The notes under the pieces: generated by a model
What the model was told of the DNA's origin: nothing
Seen by the model: only the letters and a program-made list of their open reading frames with translations
The model's database searches: none
Position numbers and translations under genes: made by a program
Part shown: positions 25,016-34,456 of the stretch, piece after piece
Layout: each line of letters opens with the position of its first letter
Numbering within the stretch: position 1 is the first letter of the stretch
NCBI RefSeq assembly: GCF_035497915.1
Contig: NZ_DATJCS010000014.1
Span: forward strand, 51,802 to 115,801
Source of the DNA: Serpens sp035497915
GTDB taxonomy: Bacteria; Pseudomonadota; Gammaproteobacteria; Pseudomonadales; Pseudomonadaceae
DNA length: 64,000 bases
Reading direction: 5' to 3'

Positions 25016-26191
25016 ATGTCCGAAGCCCTGAGTACCGATGTCCTGATCGTTGGTGGCGGCATTGCCGGCCTGTGGCTGAATGCCCGGCTGCGGCGCGCCG
25101 GCTACGCCACCCTGCTGGTGGAGAGCGACCGGCTGGGCGGCGGGCAGAGCGTCAAGTCGCAGGGCATCATCCACGGTGGCACCAAGTACGCCCTGCACGG
25201 CGCGCTGACCGGCTCCTCCGAGGCCATCGCCGACATGCCGGGCCGCTGGCGCAAGGCACTCAACGGCGAGGGCGAGCTGGATCTTTCCGGCGTGCGCCTG
25301 CTCTCCGACGCCCACTATCTATGGTCGCCCGGCAGCCTGGCCGGCAACCTGACCAGCTTCTTCGCCAGCAAGGCCATGCGCGGCCGGGTCGACGCGGTGA
25401 AGGGCGAACAGCTGCCGCCGGCGCTGCAGCACCCGCAATTCAAGGGCAAGGTCTACCGGCTGGCCGAACTGGTGCTCGACGTGCCCAGCCTGATCACCCG
25501 CCTGGCCGAGCTGGCCGCCGACGGCCTGCTGGCCGCCGAGCGTATCGAGGCGCTGCACGAGGACGGTGCGCTCACCGGCCTGCGCGTCGATGGTCGCGAA
25601 ATTCGTGCCCGGCGCATCGTGCTCAGCGCCGGCGAAGGCAATGCCGCGCTGCTCGCCGCGCTCGGTCTGGAGCAGCCGAAGCAGCAACTGCGCCCGCTGC
25701 ACATGGTGCTGGTCAAGGGGCCGAACCTGAAGCCGATCTACGCCCACTGCCTGGGCGGCGGACCCAAGCCGCGCGTCACCATCACCACGCACCCGGCCGC
25801 CGATGGCCAGTGGGTCTGGTACCTGGGCGGCGACCTGGCCGAAGCCGACGGCGTGGCCCGCGACGAGGCCGCGCAGATCGCCGCGGCGCGCAAGGAAATC
25901 GCCGACCTGCTGCCCTGGGTCGACCAGCAGGCGCTGCGCTGGGCCACCTTGCGCGTGTCGCGCGCCGAGCCGGCACAGTCCGGCCTGGTGCGCCCGGACA
26001 ACGCCTTCCTCGCCGAGCAGGGCCGCCTGCTGGTCGGCTGGCCGACCAAACTGGCGCTGGCGCCGGACTTCGCCGACCGCGTATTCGCCAGTCTGGAGCG
26101 CGACGGCGTTCGGCCGTCGGCGCAGTCCGCCTTGCCGGCGTTGCCGCGCCCGGCGGTGGCCCGCCCGGTCTGGGAGGAACTGCTGCCGTGA
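25016..26191 (+). CDS. FAD-dependent oxidoreductase
   Basis: The 391-residue protein starts with a Rossmann FAD-binding motif GGGIAG (residues 13-18) followed by an acidic end (LLVESDR) and belongs to the DAO/glycerol-3-phosphate dehydrogenase-like oxidoreductases; SQGIIHGGTKYAL matches the FAD/substrate region of that superfamily. The substrate is unknown. The ATG at 25016 is chosen by the fold; the longer open frame begins in the previous gene's tail. It overlaps the next gene by GTGA, so the two are translationally coupled. The same pair (FAD oxidoreductase plus aldo/keto reductase) occurs together in other pseudomonads, to my knowledge. Confidence 0.85.
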   Translation: MSEALSTDVLIVGGGIAGLWLNARLRRAGYATLLVESDRLGGGQSVKSQGIIHGGTKYALHGALTGSSEAIADMPGRWRKALNGEGELDLSGVRLLSDAHYLWSPGSLAGNLTSFFASKAMRGRVDAVKGEQLPPALQHPQFKGKVYRLAELVLDVPSLITRLAELAADGLLAAERIEALHEDGALTGLRVDGREIRARRIVLSAGEGNAALLAALGLEQPKQQLRPLHMVLVKGPNLKPIYAHCLGGGPKPRVTITTHPAADGQWVWYLGGDLAEADGVARDEAAQIAAARKEIADLLPWVDQQALRWATLRVSRAEPAQSGLVRPDNAFLAEQGRLLVGWPTKLALAPDFADRVFASLERDGVRPSAQSALPALPRPAVARPVWEELLP

Positions 26192-27006
26192 GCGATCTCA
26201 AGCAGCTGCATGATCTGCATCGCCCGCTGGGCAGCACCGGCCTGACCGTTTCACCGCTGGGGCTGGGCACCGTCAAGCTGGGCCGCGACCAGGGCGTGAA
26301 ATACCCCAACGGCTTTCGCATTCCCGACGATGCCGAGGCTCGCCAGCTGCTGGCGCTGGCCCGCGAGCTGGGCATCAACCTGATCGACACCGCGCCAGCC
26401 TACGGCACCAGCGAGGAGCGCCTCGGCCCGCTGCTGCGTGGCCAGCGCGACCAGTGGGTGATCGTCAGCAAGGTGGGCGAGGAGTTCGAGAACGGCCAGT
26501 CGCGCTTCGACTTCTCGCCGGCGCATACCCGGTTGTCGGTGGAGCGCAGCCTCCAGCGGCTGGAAACCGAGCATATCGACCTGGTGCTGGTGCATTCGGA
26601 CGGCAACGACGTGGCCATCCTGCGCGACAGCGGGGTCTACGAGACCCTGGCCGAGCTCAAGCGCGAGGGCAAGATCGGCGCCTTCGGCATCTCCGGCAAG
26701 ACCGTGGCGGGCGGCCTGCTGGGGCTGGAACGCGGCGATTGCGCGATGGTCACCTACAACCTCAACGAACAGGCCGAAAAACCGGTGCTGGACTACGCTG
26801 CCAGTCACGCCAAGGGCATCCTCATCAAGAAGGCCCTGGCCAGCGGCCATGTCTGCCTGGCGCCGGGGACGGATCCCGTGCGCGCCAGCTTCGAGCTGCT
26901 GTTCGGTCACCCGGGTGTGTGCAGCGCCATTGTCGGCACCATCAACCCGCTGCACCTGGCCCACAACGTCGCGACGGCTGCCGCCGTCATCCGTTCCATC
27001 CGCTAA
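26188..27006 (+). CDS. Aldo/keto reductase
   Basis: The 272-residue protein is an aldo/keto reductase TIM barrel. It has the catalytic Asp and Tyr in LIDTAPAYGTSEERLG, a Lys in VSKVGEEF and a His in LVLVHSDG, as in the AKR tetrad. It probably reduces a carbonyl with NAD(P)H. The start is a GTG at 26188 with GGGAGG upstream, overlapping the FAD gene stop (GTGA). With that gene it may form a redox pair acting on one substrate, which is an inference from the coupling. Confidence 0.87.
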   Translation: MSDLKQLHDLHRPLGSTGLTVSPLGLGTVKLGRDQGVKYPNGFRIPDDAEARQLLALARELGINLIDTAPAYGTSEERLGPLLRGQRDQWVIVSKVGEEFENGQSRFDFSPAHTRLSVERSLQRLETEHIDLVLVHSDGNDVAILRDSGVYETLAELKREGKIGAFGISGKTVAGGLLGLERGDCAMVTYNLNEQAEKPVLDYAASHAKGILIKKALASGHVCLAPGTDPVRASFELLFGHPGVCSAIVGTINPLHLAHNVATAAAVIRSIR

Positions 27007-27043
27007 GGCCGCAATCGCGGCCGCTTCCCCGCAAGGAGGCACC

Positions 27044-27913
27044 ATGCCGCGAACCCTGCTCAGCAAACTTCCCGGTGACTTCAAGACCCTGCCGCTGCGG
27101 GTCGAGGCCAGCAGCGAGGGGTTGCGTTACCAGAGCCTCGGCCTGCCGCTCAACTTCGGCCAGATGCTGGCCCGCCGGCGGCCGGTCGCCATCGATGACC
27201 CGCATTGCTTCAGCGTCGAACTGGCCAACCTCGGCGTCTCGGTACGCCTGACACTGCACTGGCAGGGCCGCGATTACTGGATCCTGGTGCGCCAGCAGCG
27301 CGCGGATCGCCAGGACGACGTGCTCAAGCTGATTTCCGGCTACGTGCCGGCCCACGAGCTGGGCCTGCCGCTGTTTACCGCCATGCAGGAAATCGCCGAG
27401 GAGTGTCTGATCGAGCACGCCGATGGCTGGCTGGCCGGGCGCTTCGCCGATGCCTGGCTGCCCATGCCCTACCGCGACAGCCTGCGTTACCTGGCCAACA
27501 GCCATTTCAGCCTGCAGGCGCTCGGCGGTGGTGACAGTCCGGTGCGTTGCGGCGCGTTGTGCCTGGCCGGCGAGCCCCACGCCTACGTGCACCAGCCCAC
27601 CGCGTCGCTGCAGCTGGTTTACGACCTGCGCCTGAAACTGCCGGACGATTGCCAGCGGCCCAGCCTCTACCACGTGGACGAGTGCCTGGAGGAGGATCGC
27701 CTGGTGGCCCGCCTGGACCGCGACCGCCCGGACATCTACCTGCTGGAACCGCTCCACGGCGAACTGCACAGCCTGCGTAACGGCCGCCTGCAGTCGGTGG
27801 ACACGCGCGATCTGTGGCTTTCGGAAAGCTTTGCGGTCCAGGAAGGCTGGCTGATCCGTGACGAGCGGGTGGCGTTCGAGCAGTGGCGCGCGCAACGCCA
27901 GGCGGCGAGTTAG
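27044..27913 (+). CDS. Nudix-like protein of unknown function
   Basis: This 289-residue protein is not one I can name. Around residues 79-123 it has a Nudix-hydrolase look: a strand YWILVRQQR, then SGYVPAHE, then MQEIAEECL. This resembles the Nudix box G-x5-E-x7-REUxEExGU, with G99, E105, E116, E119 and E120 kept, but with a 9-residue instead of a 7-residue spacer and Gln for Arg. The remainder, rich in Leu and acidic residues, has no recognised motif. AAGGAGG precedes the ATG at 27044, 37 bp after the aldo/keto reductase, so it is probably the third gene of that operon. Activity on a nucleoside-diphosphate compound is only a possibility. Confidence 0.7.
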   Translation: MPRTLLSKLPGDFKTLPLRVEASSEGLRYQSLGLPLNFGQMLARRRPVAIDDPHCFSVELANLGVSVRLTLHWQGRDYWILVRQQRADRQDDVLKLISGYVPAHELGLPLFTAMQEIAEECLIEHADGWLAGRFADAWLPMPYRDSLRYLANSHFSLQALGGGDSPVRCGALCLAGEPHAYVHQPTASLQLVYDLRLKLPDDCQRPSLYHVDECLEEDRLVARLDRDRPDIYLLEPLHGELHSLRNGRLQSVDTRDLWLSESFAVQEGWLIRDERVAFEQWRAQRQAAS

Positions 27914-27942
27914 CCAGAGCCAACCGTGCAGGCCTTGCCTGA

Positions 27943-28013
27943 AAGCTCGCGAACAAATTCGCTCCCACGGGATTAGTGCGGGTTCTTTTGTGGGAGCGGA
28001 CTTGTCCGCGATT
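27943..28013. repeat. REP doublet
   Basis: An inverted pair of REP elements (27943-27968, AAGCTCGCGAACAAATTCGC...; 27989-28013, TTGTGGGAGCGGACTTGTCC...) lies in the 109-bp gap between two convergent genes. It probably serves as a two-way transcription barrier. Confidence 0.85.
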
Positions 28014-28022
28014 TGCGGTTCG

Positions 28023-29693
28023 TCAGGCGTTCACGGTGTAGCCGCGCAGGCGCTCCAGCAGCTCGCGGCCGTCGATGGGCCGGTCGAACAGGTAGCCCTG
28101 GCCGGTGTCGCAACGCTGGCGGCGCAGGAAATTCAGCTGCTCCTGGGTCTCGATGCCTTCGGCCACCACGCGCAGGCGCAGCTTGTGGGCCATGGCGATC
28201 ACTGCGGCGGTGATTTCCATGTCGTCCTGGTTGCCCGGGATGTCCTTCACGAAGCTGCGGTCGATCTTGATGGTGTCCAGCGGAAACTTCTTCAGATAGC
28301 TGAGCGAGGAATAGCCGGTGCCGAAGTCGTCCATGGCCAGGGTGAAGCCCAGCGCCTTGAGCTGATGCAACTGCTCGTGATTGGCCTGGCTGGCGTCCAG
28401 CAGCAGGCTCTCGGTCAGCTCCAGCTCCAGGCGCGACGCCTCGATGCGCTCCTGCGCGAGAATGTCGCGCAGCGCGTTGACCAGTTCGGTGTCGTGGAAC
28501 TGGCGGGGCGACAGGTTGATGGCGATGCGCACCTCGCCCATGCCGGCGGCGTCCAGGCGGTGCAGCATGCGGCAGGCCTCGCGCACCACCCATTTGCCGA
28601 TCGGCACGATCAGCCCGGTTTCCTCGGCCAGGCCGATGAAGGCGTCCGGCGGGAACATGCCCTCGGTGGGATGCTGCCAGCGCAGCAGCGCTTCCAGGCC
28701 GGTCAGGCGGTCGGTCTTCAGGCACAGCTTGGGCTGGTAATACAGCAGCAGCTCGTTGCGCTCGATGGCGTGGCGCAGGTTGTGCTCGATGAACTGGCGG
28801 CGATGGGCTTCGGCATCCAGCTCCGGGGTGAACATCTGCCAGCGGTTCTTGCCGCTGGTCTTGGCCTTGTGCAGCGCCAGGCCGGCTTGTTGCATCAGCT
28901 GCTGGGCATGGCCGTCGGGCTCGATATTGCGCACCAGGCCGATGGAGGCGGTGACGTTGATCAGCTGGTTGGCCACGAACAGCGGGCGGCTGAGCAGGTG
29001 CAGCAGTTGCCGGGCCACTTCCTCGGCATTCATGTCGGCGGCGTCGAGCAGGGCGGCGAACTCGTTGCTGGCGAAGCGCGCCAGACAGGCCTTGGGCCCC
29101 AGCGCGTTGCGCAGGCGCCGCGACAGGCTGGTCAGCACCTTGTCGCCGGTCTCGTGGCCGAGGGTCTCGTTGATGCGTTTGAAGTTGTCGATGTCCATCA
29201 GCAGCAGGCTGAAGGGCGCGTCTGGCGCTTCGCTCAGCTGCTGCTCGAGGCGATCGATGAAATAGGGGCGATTGCCCAGCCCGGTGAGGCTGTCGCGCAG
29301 GGTCTGCTGTGCCTGGCGCTGATAGTTCAGCTTGTTGAGCGTGACGTCCTCGCACAGGCCGAGCAGGTGGGTGGTGACCCCTTCGGCGTCGCGGACCCGG
29401 GACACCCACATGTGTCCCCAATAGGGTTCCAGGCTCTTGCGCTGGCTGCGGAACTCCACCTGCCAGCTGTCGTTGTCCGGCTTCTGGCGCAGCGCGGTGC
29501 GCACCAGTTCCGGCAGGCTGGCCAGGGCGGGAATTTCGTCCAGCAAGCGACCCTGCAGTTCGCTGGGACTGTACTGGGTGATGGCCTCGAAGCGCGCGTT
29601 GGAGAAGACCACGCGCCCGTCGATGTCGACCAGCAGGAAGGCTTCGGCGCTCTGTTCCAGGGCGCGACGACACAGGTCGGCGGTGGTAGTCAC
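28023..29693 (-). CDS. PAS-GGDEF(degenerate)-EAL c-di-GMP phosphodiesterase
   Basis: The 556-residue protein has a PAS domain (about 5-115), a GGDEF domain (about 130-290) and an EAL domain (about 300-550). The GGDEF signature reads ASNEF at 208-212, so diguanylate cyclase activity is unlikely. The EAL domain keeps EAL (334-336) and DDFGTG (455-460), so phosphodiesterase activity is likely and would lower c-di-GMP. The gene is beside aceF, the position of dipA in P. aeruginosa, but it is much shorter than DipA, so the name is withheld. The start is a GTG with AGGTGA upstream. No signal peptide or membrane helix is seen. Confidence 0.85.
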   Translation of the reverse strand: MTTTADLCRRALEQSAEAFLLVDIDGRVVFSNARFEAITQYSPSELQGRLLDEIPALASLPELVRTALRQKPDNDSWQVEFRSQRKSLEPYWGHMWVSRVRDAEGVTTHLLGLCEDVTLNKLNYQRQAQQTLRDSLTGLGNRPYFIDRLEQQLSEAPDAPFSLLLMDIDNFKRINETLGHETGDKVLTSLSRRLRNALGPKACLARFASNEFAALLDAADMNAEEVARQLLHLLSRPLFVANQLINVTASIGLVRNIEPDGHAQQLMQQAGLALHKAKTSGKNRWQMFTPELDAEAHRRQFIEHNLRHAIERNELLLYYQPKLCLKTDRLTGLEALLRWQHPTEGMFPPDAFIGLAEETGLIVPIGKWVVREACRMLHRLDAAGMGEVRIAINLSPRQFHDTELVNALRDILAQERIEASRLELELTESLLLDASQANHEQLHQLKALGFTLAMDDFGTGYSSLSYLKKFPLDTIKIDRSFVKDIPGNQDDMEITAAVIAMAHKLRLRVVAEGIETQEQLNFLRRQRCDTGQGYLFDRPIDGRELLERLRGYTVNA

Positions 29694-29902
29694 GGCGTCA
29701 CCTGGGTGAAACGCAGGGCGGGGAGAGACAAGATCAGATCCATACGATCCATGAGATGCGAACGATTCCCTAGTGTAACGGCTGAGCGCGTTACTGGCAC
29801 GTGGCCATTATCCCGCTCCCGGCCGGCAAAGGCATAGCGTCGGATACGGGCGAGCGTGCTGCGAATCACAAAACGGGAGATGGCCGGCCGCGTGGCGGCG
29901 GC

Positions 29903-29931
29903 AAAAAAAAGCCCCGCCTTGCGGCGGGGCT
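29903..29931 (-). terminator. Rho-independent terminator of aceE-aceF
   Basis: On the minus strand AGCCCCGCC-GCAA-GGCGGGGCT forms a 9-bp GC stem with a tetraloop, followed at once by eight Ts. It begins 62 nt past the aceF stop and is the clearest intrinsic terminator in the window. Confidence 0.92.
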
Positions 29932-29992
29932 GGAGAGACGAGCGTGGCGTGCTCGTTTGAGGAAAGCGGCCGGGCCAAAGCCCGGCGAAGGG

Positions 29993-31690
29993 TTACAGCA
30001 GCAGCGTGCGGATATCGGCGAGCAGCTCGGACAGGCGCTTGGTGAAGCGCGCGGCGGCGGCGCCGTTGATCACGCGGTGGTCGTAGGACAGTGACAGCGG
30101 CAGCATCAGGCGCGGCTGGAAGGCCGCACCGTCCCATACCGGCTGCAGGGTGGCCTTGCTGACGCCGAGGATCGCCACTTCCGGCGCGTTGACGATCGGC
30201 GTGAAGCCGGTGCCGCCAATATGGCCGAGGCTGGAGATGGTGAAGCAGGCGCCCTGCATGGCGTCGGCGCCGAGCTTCTTGTTGCGCGCCTTGTCGGCCA
30301 GCTCGGCGGCCTCGCCGGCCAGCTGCAGCAGGCTCTTCTGGTCTACGTCGCGGATCACCGGCACCAGCAGGCCGTCCGGGGTGTCCACGGCGAAACCGAT
30401 GTGCACGTACTTCTTGCGGATCAGCGCGGCGCCACTGGGCGCCAGCGAGCTGTTGAAGTCCGGCATTTCCCTGAGCAGGTGCGCGCAGGCCTTGAGTAGC
30501 AGCGGCAGCACGGTCAGCTTCACGCCGGCCTTTTCCGCCGCCGCCTTCTGCGCGGTGCGGAAGGCTTCCAGTTCGGTGATGTCGGTCGACTCGAACTGGG
30601 TCACGTGCGGCACGTTCAGCCAGCTGCGGTGCAGATTGGCGGCACCGACCTGCATCAGGCGGGTCATGGCCACTTCTTCGATTTCGCCGAACTTGCTGAA
30701 GTCCACCGCCGGGATCGGCGGGATGCCCGCACCACCAGCAGCCGTGGCCGGCGCGGCCTGGGTCTGCTGCATCATCGCCTTCACATAGCCCTGCACGTCT
30801 TCCTTGAGCACGCGGCCGTGCGGACCGGTCGGGGTGACACGGGCCAGGTCGATGCCGAACTCGCGGGCCAGTTGGCGCACCGCCGGACCGGCATGCACCT
30901 GGGAGGCGGGCCGCCTGGGCGGCTCGACCAGCGGGGCGATGCTGGCCAGCGGCGGGTTGTCGCCGCTGGCGCTGGGCGCCGGTGCTTGCGCAGGCTTCGG
31001 CTGTTCAGCCGCCGCCGGAGCAGGCGCCTTGGCAGGTGCTTGCGTGGCGGCTGCTGGCGCCTCGGGTTGTGCCGCCGCAGCCGGCGCGGCGCCTTCCACC
31101 TTGAGGGTGAGGATCAGGTCGCCGGTGCCGACTTCGGCATCCAGCTGCACGGCAATGGCTTCCACCACGCCGGCGGCCGGCGAGGGGATTTCCATGCTGG
31201 CCTTGTCGGACTCCAGGGTGATCAGCGACTGCTCGGCGCTCACCGTGTCGCCGGCCTTGACCAGCACTTCGATGACGCGCGCCTTGCCGGCCGAACCGAT
31301 GTCCGGCACGCGGATTTCCTGGCTGCTGGCCGGTGCCGGCGCGGCGGCGGGTGCCGTGGCTTTCTCGGCGGCAGGCGCGGCGGCCGGCGCTGCCGGTGCA
31401 GCGGCCTCGGCCTTGGCGGCGGCGGCCGGCTCGGGAGCCGGCGCGCTGGCGCCGGCATCGTCGCTATCCAGCTCCAGCAGTTCGTCGCCTTCCTTGAGGC
31501 GGTCGCCCAGCTTGACCTTCAGGCTCTTCACCACGCCGGCCTTGGGCGCGGGAATCTCCATGCTGGCCTTGTCGGATTCCAGGGTCAGCAGGCTCTGCTC
31601 GGCCTCGATGCGGTCGCCCACCTTGACGAACAGCTCGATGACTTCGCCTTCGCCGCTGCCGATGTCCGGGACACGAATCAGTTCACTCAT
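29993..31690 (-). CDS. aceF: Pyruvate dehydrogenase E2, dihydrolipoyl acetyltransferase
   Basis: The 565-residue protein has two N-terminal lipoyl domains, each with the lipoylated lysine in ESDKASME, linked by Ala/Pro-rich hinges. A peripheral subunit-binding domain (AVRQLAREFGIDLARVTPTG) follows, then the catalytic domain ending with the active-site motif SYDHRVINGA. It accepts the acetyl group from AceE and passes it to CoA in the pyruvate dehydrogenase complex. GAGGAG lies seven bases upstream of the ATG at 31690, and the start is 10 bp after the aceE stop. The frame is open to 31786 but only inside aceE. Confidence 0.97.
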   Translation of the reverse strand: MSELIRVPDIGSGEGEVIELFVKVGDRIEAEQSLLTLESDKASMEIPAPKAGVVKSLKVKLGDRLKEGDELLELDSDDAGASAPAPEPAAAAKAEAAAPAAPAAAPAAEKATAPAAAPAPASSQEIRVPDIGSAGKARVIEVLVKAGDTVSAEQSLITLESDKASMEIPSPAAGVVEAIAVQLDAEVGTGDLILTLKVEGAAPAAAAQPEAPAAATQAPAKAPAPAAAEQPKPAQAPAPSASGDNPPLASIAPLVEPPRRPASQVHAGPAVRQLAREFGIDLARVTPTGPHGRVLKEDVQGYVKAMMQQTQAAPATAAGGAGIPPIPAVDFSKFGEIEEVAMTRLMQVGAANLHRSWLNVPHVTQFESTDITELEAFRTAQKAAAEKAGVKLTVLPLLLKACAHLLREMPDFNSSLAPSGAALIRKKYVHIGFAVDTPDGLLVPVIRDVDQKSLLQLAGEAAELADKARNKKLGADAMQGACFTISSLGHIGGTGFTPIVNAPEVAILGVSKATLQPVWDGAAFQPRLMLPLSLSYDHRVINGAAAARFTKRLSELLADIRTLLL

Positions 31691-31700
31691 GGTTCGCTCC

Positions 31701-34349
31701 TCAGCAGTCCAGCGGGTTGGGCTTGTTGGTGTCGATGCCGAAACGGGCGATGGCTTCGGCCACCACCTTGCGCTCGATCTCGCCACGGTCGGCCAGGGCT
31801 TCCAGCGCGGTCAGCACGACCCAGTTGCGGTCCACTTCGAAGAAGTGGCGCAGCTTCTCGCGGGTGTCGCTGCGGCCGAAGCCATCGGTGCCCAGCACCT
31901 TGTATTCCTTGACCGGCACCCACTGGCGAATCTGGTCGGCGAACAGCTTCATGTAGTCGCTGGAGGCGATGACCGGGCCCTTGCGGCCGCCCAGGCACTG
32001 CTCAACGTAGGTCTGCTGCGGCTTCTGCTCCGGGTGCAGGCGGTTGTGGCGCTCCACCGCCAGGCCTTCGCGGCGCAGCTCGTTGAAGCTGGTGACGCTC
32101 CACACGTCGGCGCCGACCTTGTACTCCTCGCGGAGGATCTTCGCCGCTTCGCGCACTTCGCGCAGGATGGTGCCGCTGCCGAGCAGCTGCACGTGACAGG
32201 CGGCTTCCTTCTTGTCCTCTTCGAGCAGGTACATGCCCTTGATGATGCCGTCCTCGACGCCCTCGGGCATGGCCGGTTGGGTGTAGGACTCGTTCATCAC
32301 CGTGAGGTAGTAGAAGACGTTCTGCTGCTCCTCGGTCATCTGGCGAATGCCTTCGCGGATGATCACCGCCAGCTCGTAGCCGTAGGTCGGGTCGTAGCTG
32401 CGGCAGTTGGGGATGGTGCTGGCCAGGATGTGGCTGTGACCGTCCTCGTGCTGCAGGCCCTCGCCGTTGAGCGTGGTGCGTCCGGCGGTGCCGCCGACCA
32501 GGAAGCCGCGCGCGCGGCTGTCGCCGGCGGCCCAGGCCAGGTCGCCGATGCGCTGGAAGCCGAACATCGAATAGAAGATGTAGAACGGCAGCATCGGCTG
32601 GTTGTGCGTGCTGTAGGCGGTCGCGGCGGCGATCCAGCTGGACATGGCGCCGGCCTCGTTGATGCCTTCCTCGAGGATCTGGCCCTTCTTGTCCTCGCGG
32701 TAGAACATCACCTGGTCCTTGTCGACCGGCTGGTACAGCTGGCCGACGGAGGAGTAGATGCCGAGCTGACGGAACATGCCTTCCATGCCGAAGGTACGCG
32801 CCTCGTCCGGCACGATGGGCACGATGCGCGAACCGAGGTCCTTGTCCTTGACCAGCTGCGCCAGGATGCGCACGAAGGCCATGGTGGTGGAGATCTCGCG
32901 ATCGCCCGAGCCGTCGAGGATGGCCTTGAGGGTCTCCAGCGGCGGGGTCGGGATGCTGAAGCTCTTGGCGCGCCGCTGCGGTACCGGGCCGCCGAGCTTT
33001 TCACGGCTCTTGAGCAGGTACTTCATTTCCGGGCTGTCCAGCTCGGGCTTGAAGAACGGCAGGTCCTCGAGCTGGTCGTCGGGGATCGGCACACCGAAGC
33101 GGTCGCGGAACACCTTCAGGCTGTTCAGGTCGACCTTCTTCACGTTGTGGGCGATGTTCTGCGCCTCGCCCGAGCCGGTGCCGTAGCCCTTGATGGTCTT
33201 GGCCAGGATCACCGTCGGCTGGCCGGTGTGGTGCACCGCCGCGTGGTAGGCGGCATACACCTTGAACGGGTCGTGGCCGCCGCGATTGAGCTTCCAGACC
33301 TCGTCGTCGGAGAGGTCTTCGACCATCTTCAGCAGCTCGGGGTTGGCGCCGAAGAAGTGCTGGCGCACGAAGGCGCCGTTGTTGGCCTTGTAGTTCTGGT
33401 AGTCGCCGTCGACCACCTCGTCCATGCGCCGCTGCAGGATGCCGTCCTGGTCCTTGGCGAACAGCGGGTCCCACAGGCGGCCCCAGATCACCTTGATGAC
33501 GTTCCAGTCGGCGCCGCGGAAGTTGCCTTCCAGCTCCTGGATGATCTTGCCGTTGCCGCGCACCGGGCCGTCCAGGCGCTGCAGGTTGCAGTTGATGACG
33601 AAGATCAGGTTGTCCAGCTTCTCGCGGCCGGCCAGGGAAATGGCGCCCAGGGATTCCGGCTCGTCGGTCTCGCCGTCGCCCAGGAAGCACCAGACCTTCT
33701 GCTTGCCGGCGGGGATGAAGCCACGGCTCTCCAGGTACTTCATGAAGCGTGCCTGGTAGATGGCCTGGATCGGGCCCAGGCCCATGGACACGGTGGGGAA
33801 CTGCCAGAAGTCCGGCATCAGCCAGGGGTGCGGGTAGGAGGACAGGCCGTTGCCGTCCACCTCGCGGCGGAAGTTGTTCAGCTGGTCTTCGGTGATGCGG
33901 CCTTCCAGGAAGGCGCGGGCGTAGACGCCGGGCGCGGCGTGGCCCTGGAAGTAGATCAGGTCGCCGCCGTGTTCTTCGGTCGGGGCCTGGAAGAAGTAGT
34001 TGAAGCCGATGTCGTACAGGGTGGCGCTGGAGGCGAAGGTGGAGATGTGACCGCCCAGGCTGGAGTCCCGCTTGTTGGCTCGCGCCACCATGGCCAGTGC
34101 GTTCCAGCGCACCAGCGAGCGCACGCGGCGCTCCATGAACAGGTCACCGGGCATGCGCGCCTCGTGGGTGACCGGGATGGTGTTGCGATAGGGCGTGGTG
34201 ATCGCGTAGGGCAGCTGCGTGCCGCTGCGCGAGGCCCGCTCGCCCATGCGGGTGATCAGGTACTTGGCGCGGTCCTCGCCTTCTCGGTCGAGGACCGATT
34301 CCAGGGCGTCCAGCCACTCCTGGGTTTCGATGGGATCATGGTCTTGCAT
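31701..34349 (-). CDS. aceE: Pyruvate dehydrogenase E1 component
   Basis: The 882-residue protein is the homodimeric E1 enzyme. It has the thiamine-diphosphate motif GDGETDEPE...INCNLQRLDGPVRGN and the typical GGHDPFKVY and HEDGHSHI blocks. It decarboxylates pyruvate and transfers the hydroxyethyl group to the lipoyl domains of AceF. The ATG at 34349 has TGGAGC seven bases upstream and gives the expected family length. Two palindromes resembling HexR sites lie 108 and 158 bp upstream. The reading frame stays open far upstream through the antisense of glnE, which is a high-GC artefact. Confidence 0.97.
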   Translation of the reverse strand: MQDHDPIETQEWLDALESVLDREGEDRAKYLITRMGERASRSGTQLPYAITTPYRNTIPVTHEARMPGDLFMERRVRSLVRWNALAMVARANKRDSSLGGHISTFASSATLYDIGFNYFFQAPTEEHGGDLIYFQGHAAPGVYARAFLEGRITEDQLNNFRREVDGNGLSSYPHPWLMPDFWQFPTVSMGLGPIQAIYQARFMKYLESRGFIPAGKQKVWCFLGDGETDEPESLGAISLAGREKLDNLIFVINCNLQRLDGPVRGNGKIIQELEGNFRGADWNVIKVIWGRLWDPLFAKDQDGILQRRMDEVVDGDYQNYKANNGAFVRQHFFGANPELLKMVEDLSDDEVWKLNRGGHDPFKVYAAYHAAVHHTGQPTVILAKTIKGYGTGSGEAQNIAHNVKKVDLNSLKVFRDRFGVPIPDDQLEDLPFFKPELDSPEMKYLLKSREKLGGPVPQRRAKSFSIPTPPLETLKAILDGSGDREISTTMAFVRILAQLVKDKDLGSRIVPIVPDEARTFGMEGMFRQLGIYSSVGQLYQPVDKDQVMFYREDKKGQILEEGINEAGAMSSWIAAATAYSTHNQPMLPFYIFYSMFGFQRIGDLAWAAGDSRARGFLVGGTAGRTTLNGEGLQHEDGHSHILASTIPNCRSYDPTYGYELAVIIREGIRQMTEEQQNVFYYLTVMNESYTQPAMPEGVEDGIIKGMYLLEEDKKEAACHVQLLGSGTILREVREAAKILREEYKVGADVWSVTSFNELRREGLAVERHNRLHPEQKPQQTYVEQCLGGRKGPVIASSDYMKLFADQIRQWVPVKEYKVLGTDGFGRSDTREKLRHFFEVDRNWVVLTALEALADRGEIERKVVAEAIARFGIDTNKPNPLDC

Positions 34350-34456
34350 GGCTTGCTCCAGGACTCCAGGCGACCTTTTGAGTCGCCCCGATGACACCGC
34401 TGCGTCGTGGCTGCGGGGTCTTTTGTTGTTCATTGTGTACCGGGGACAATCGGCGC

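Noticed and set aside
30804..34394. A 1196-codon open frame on the plus strand opposite aceE and aceF
   Set aside because: It has a compositionally biased product with no domain and mirrors the codon pattern of the real genes.
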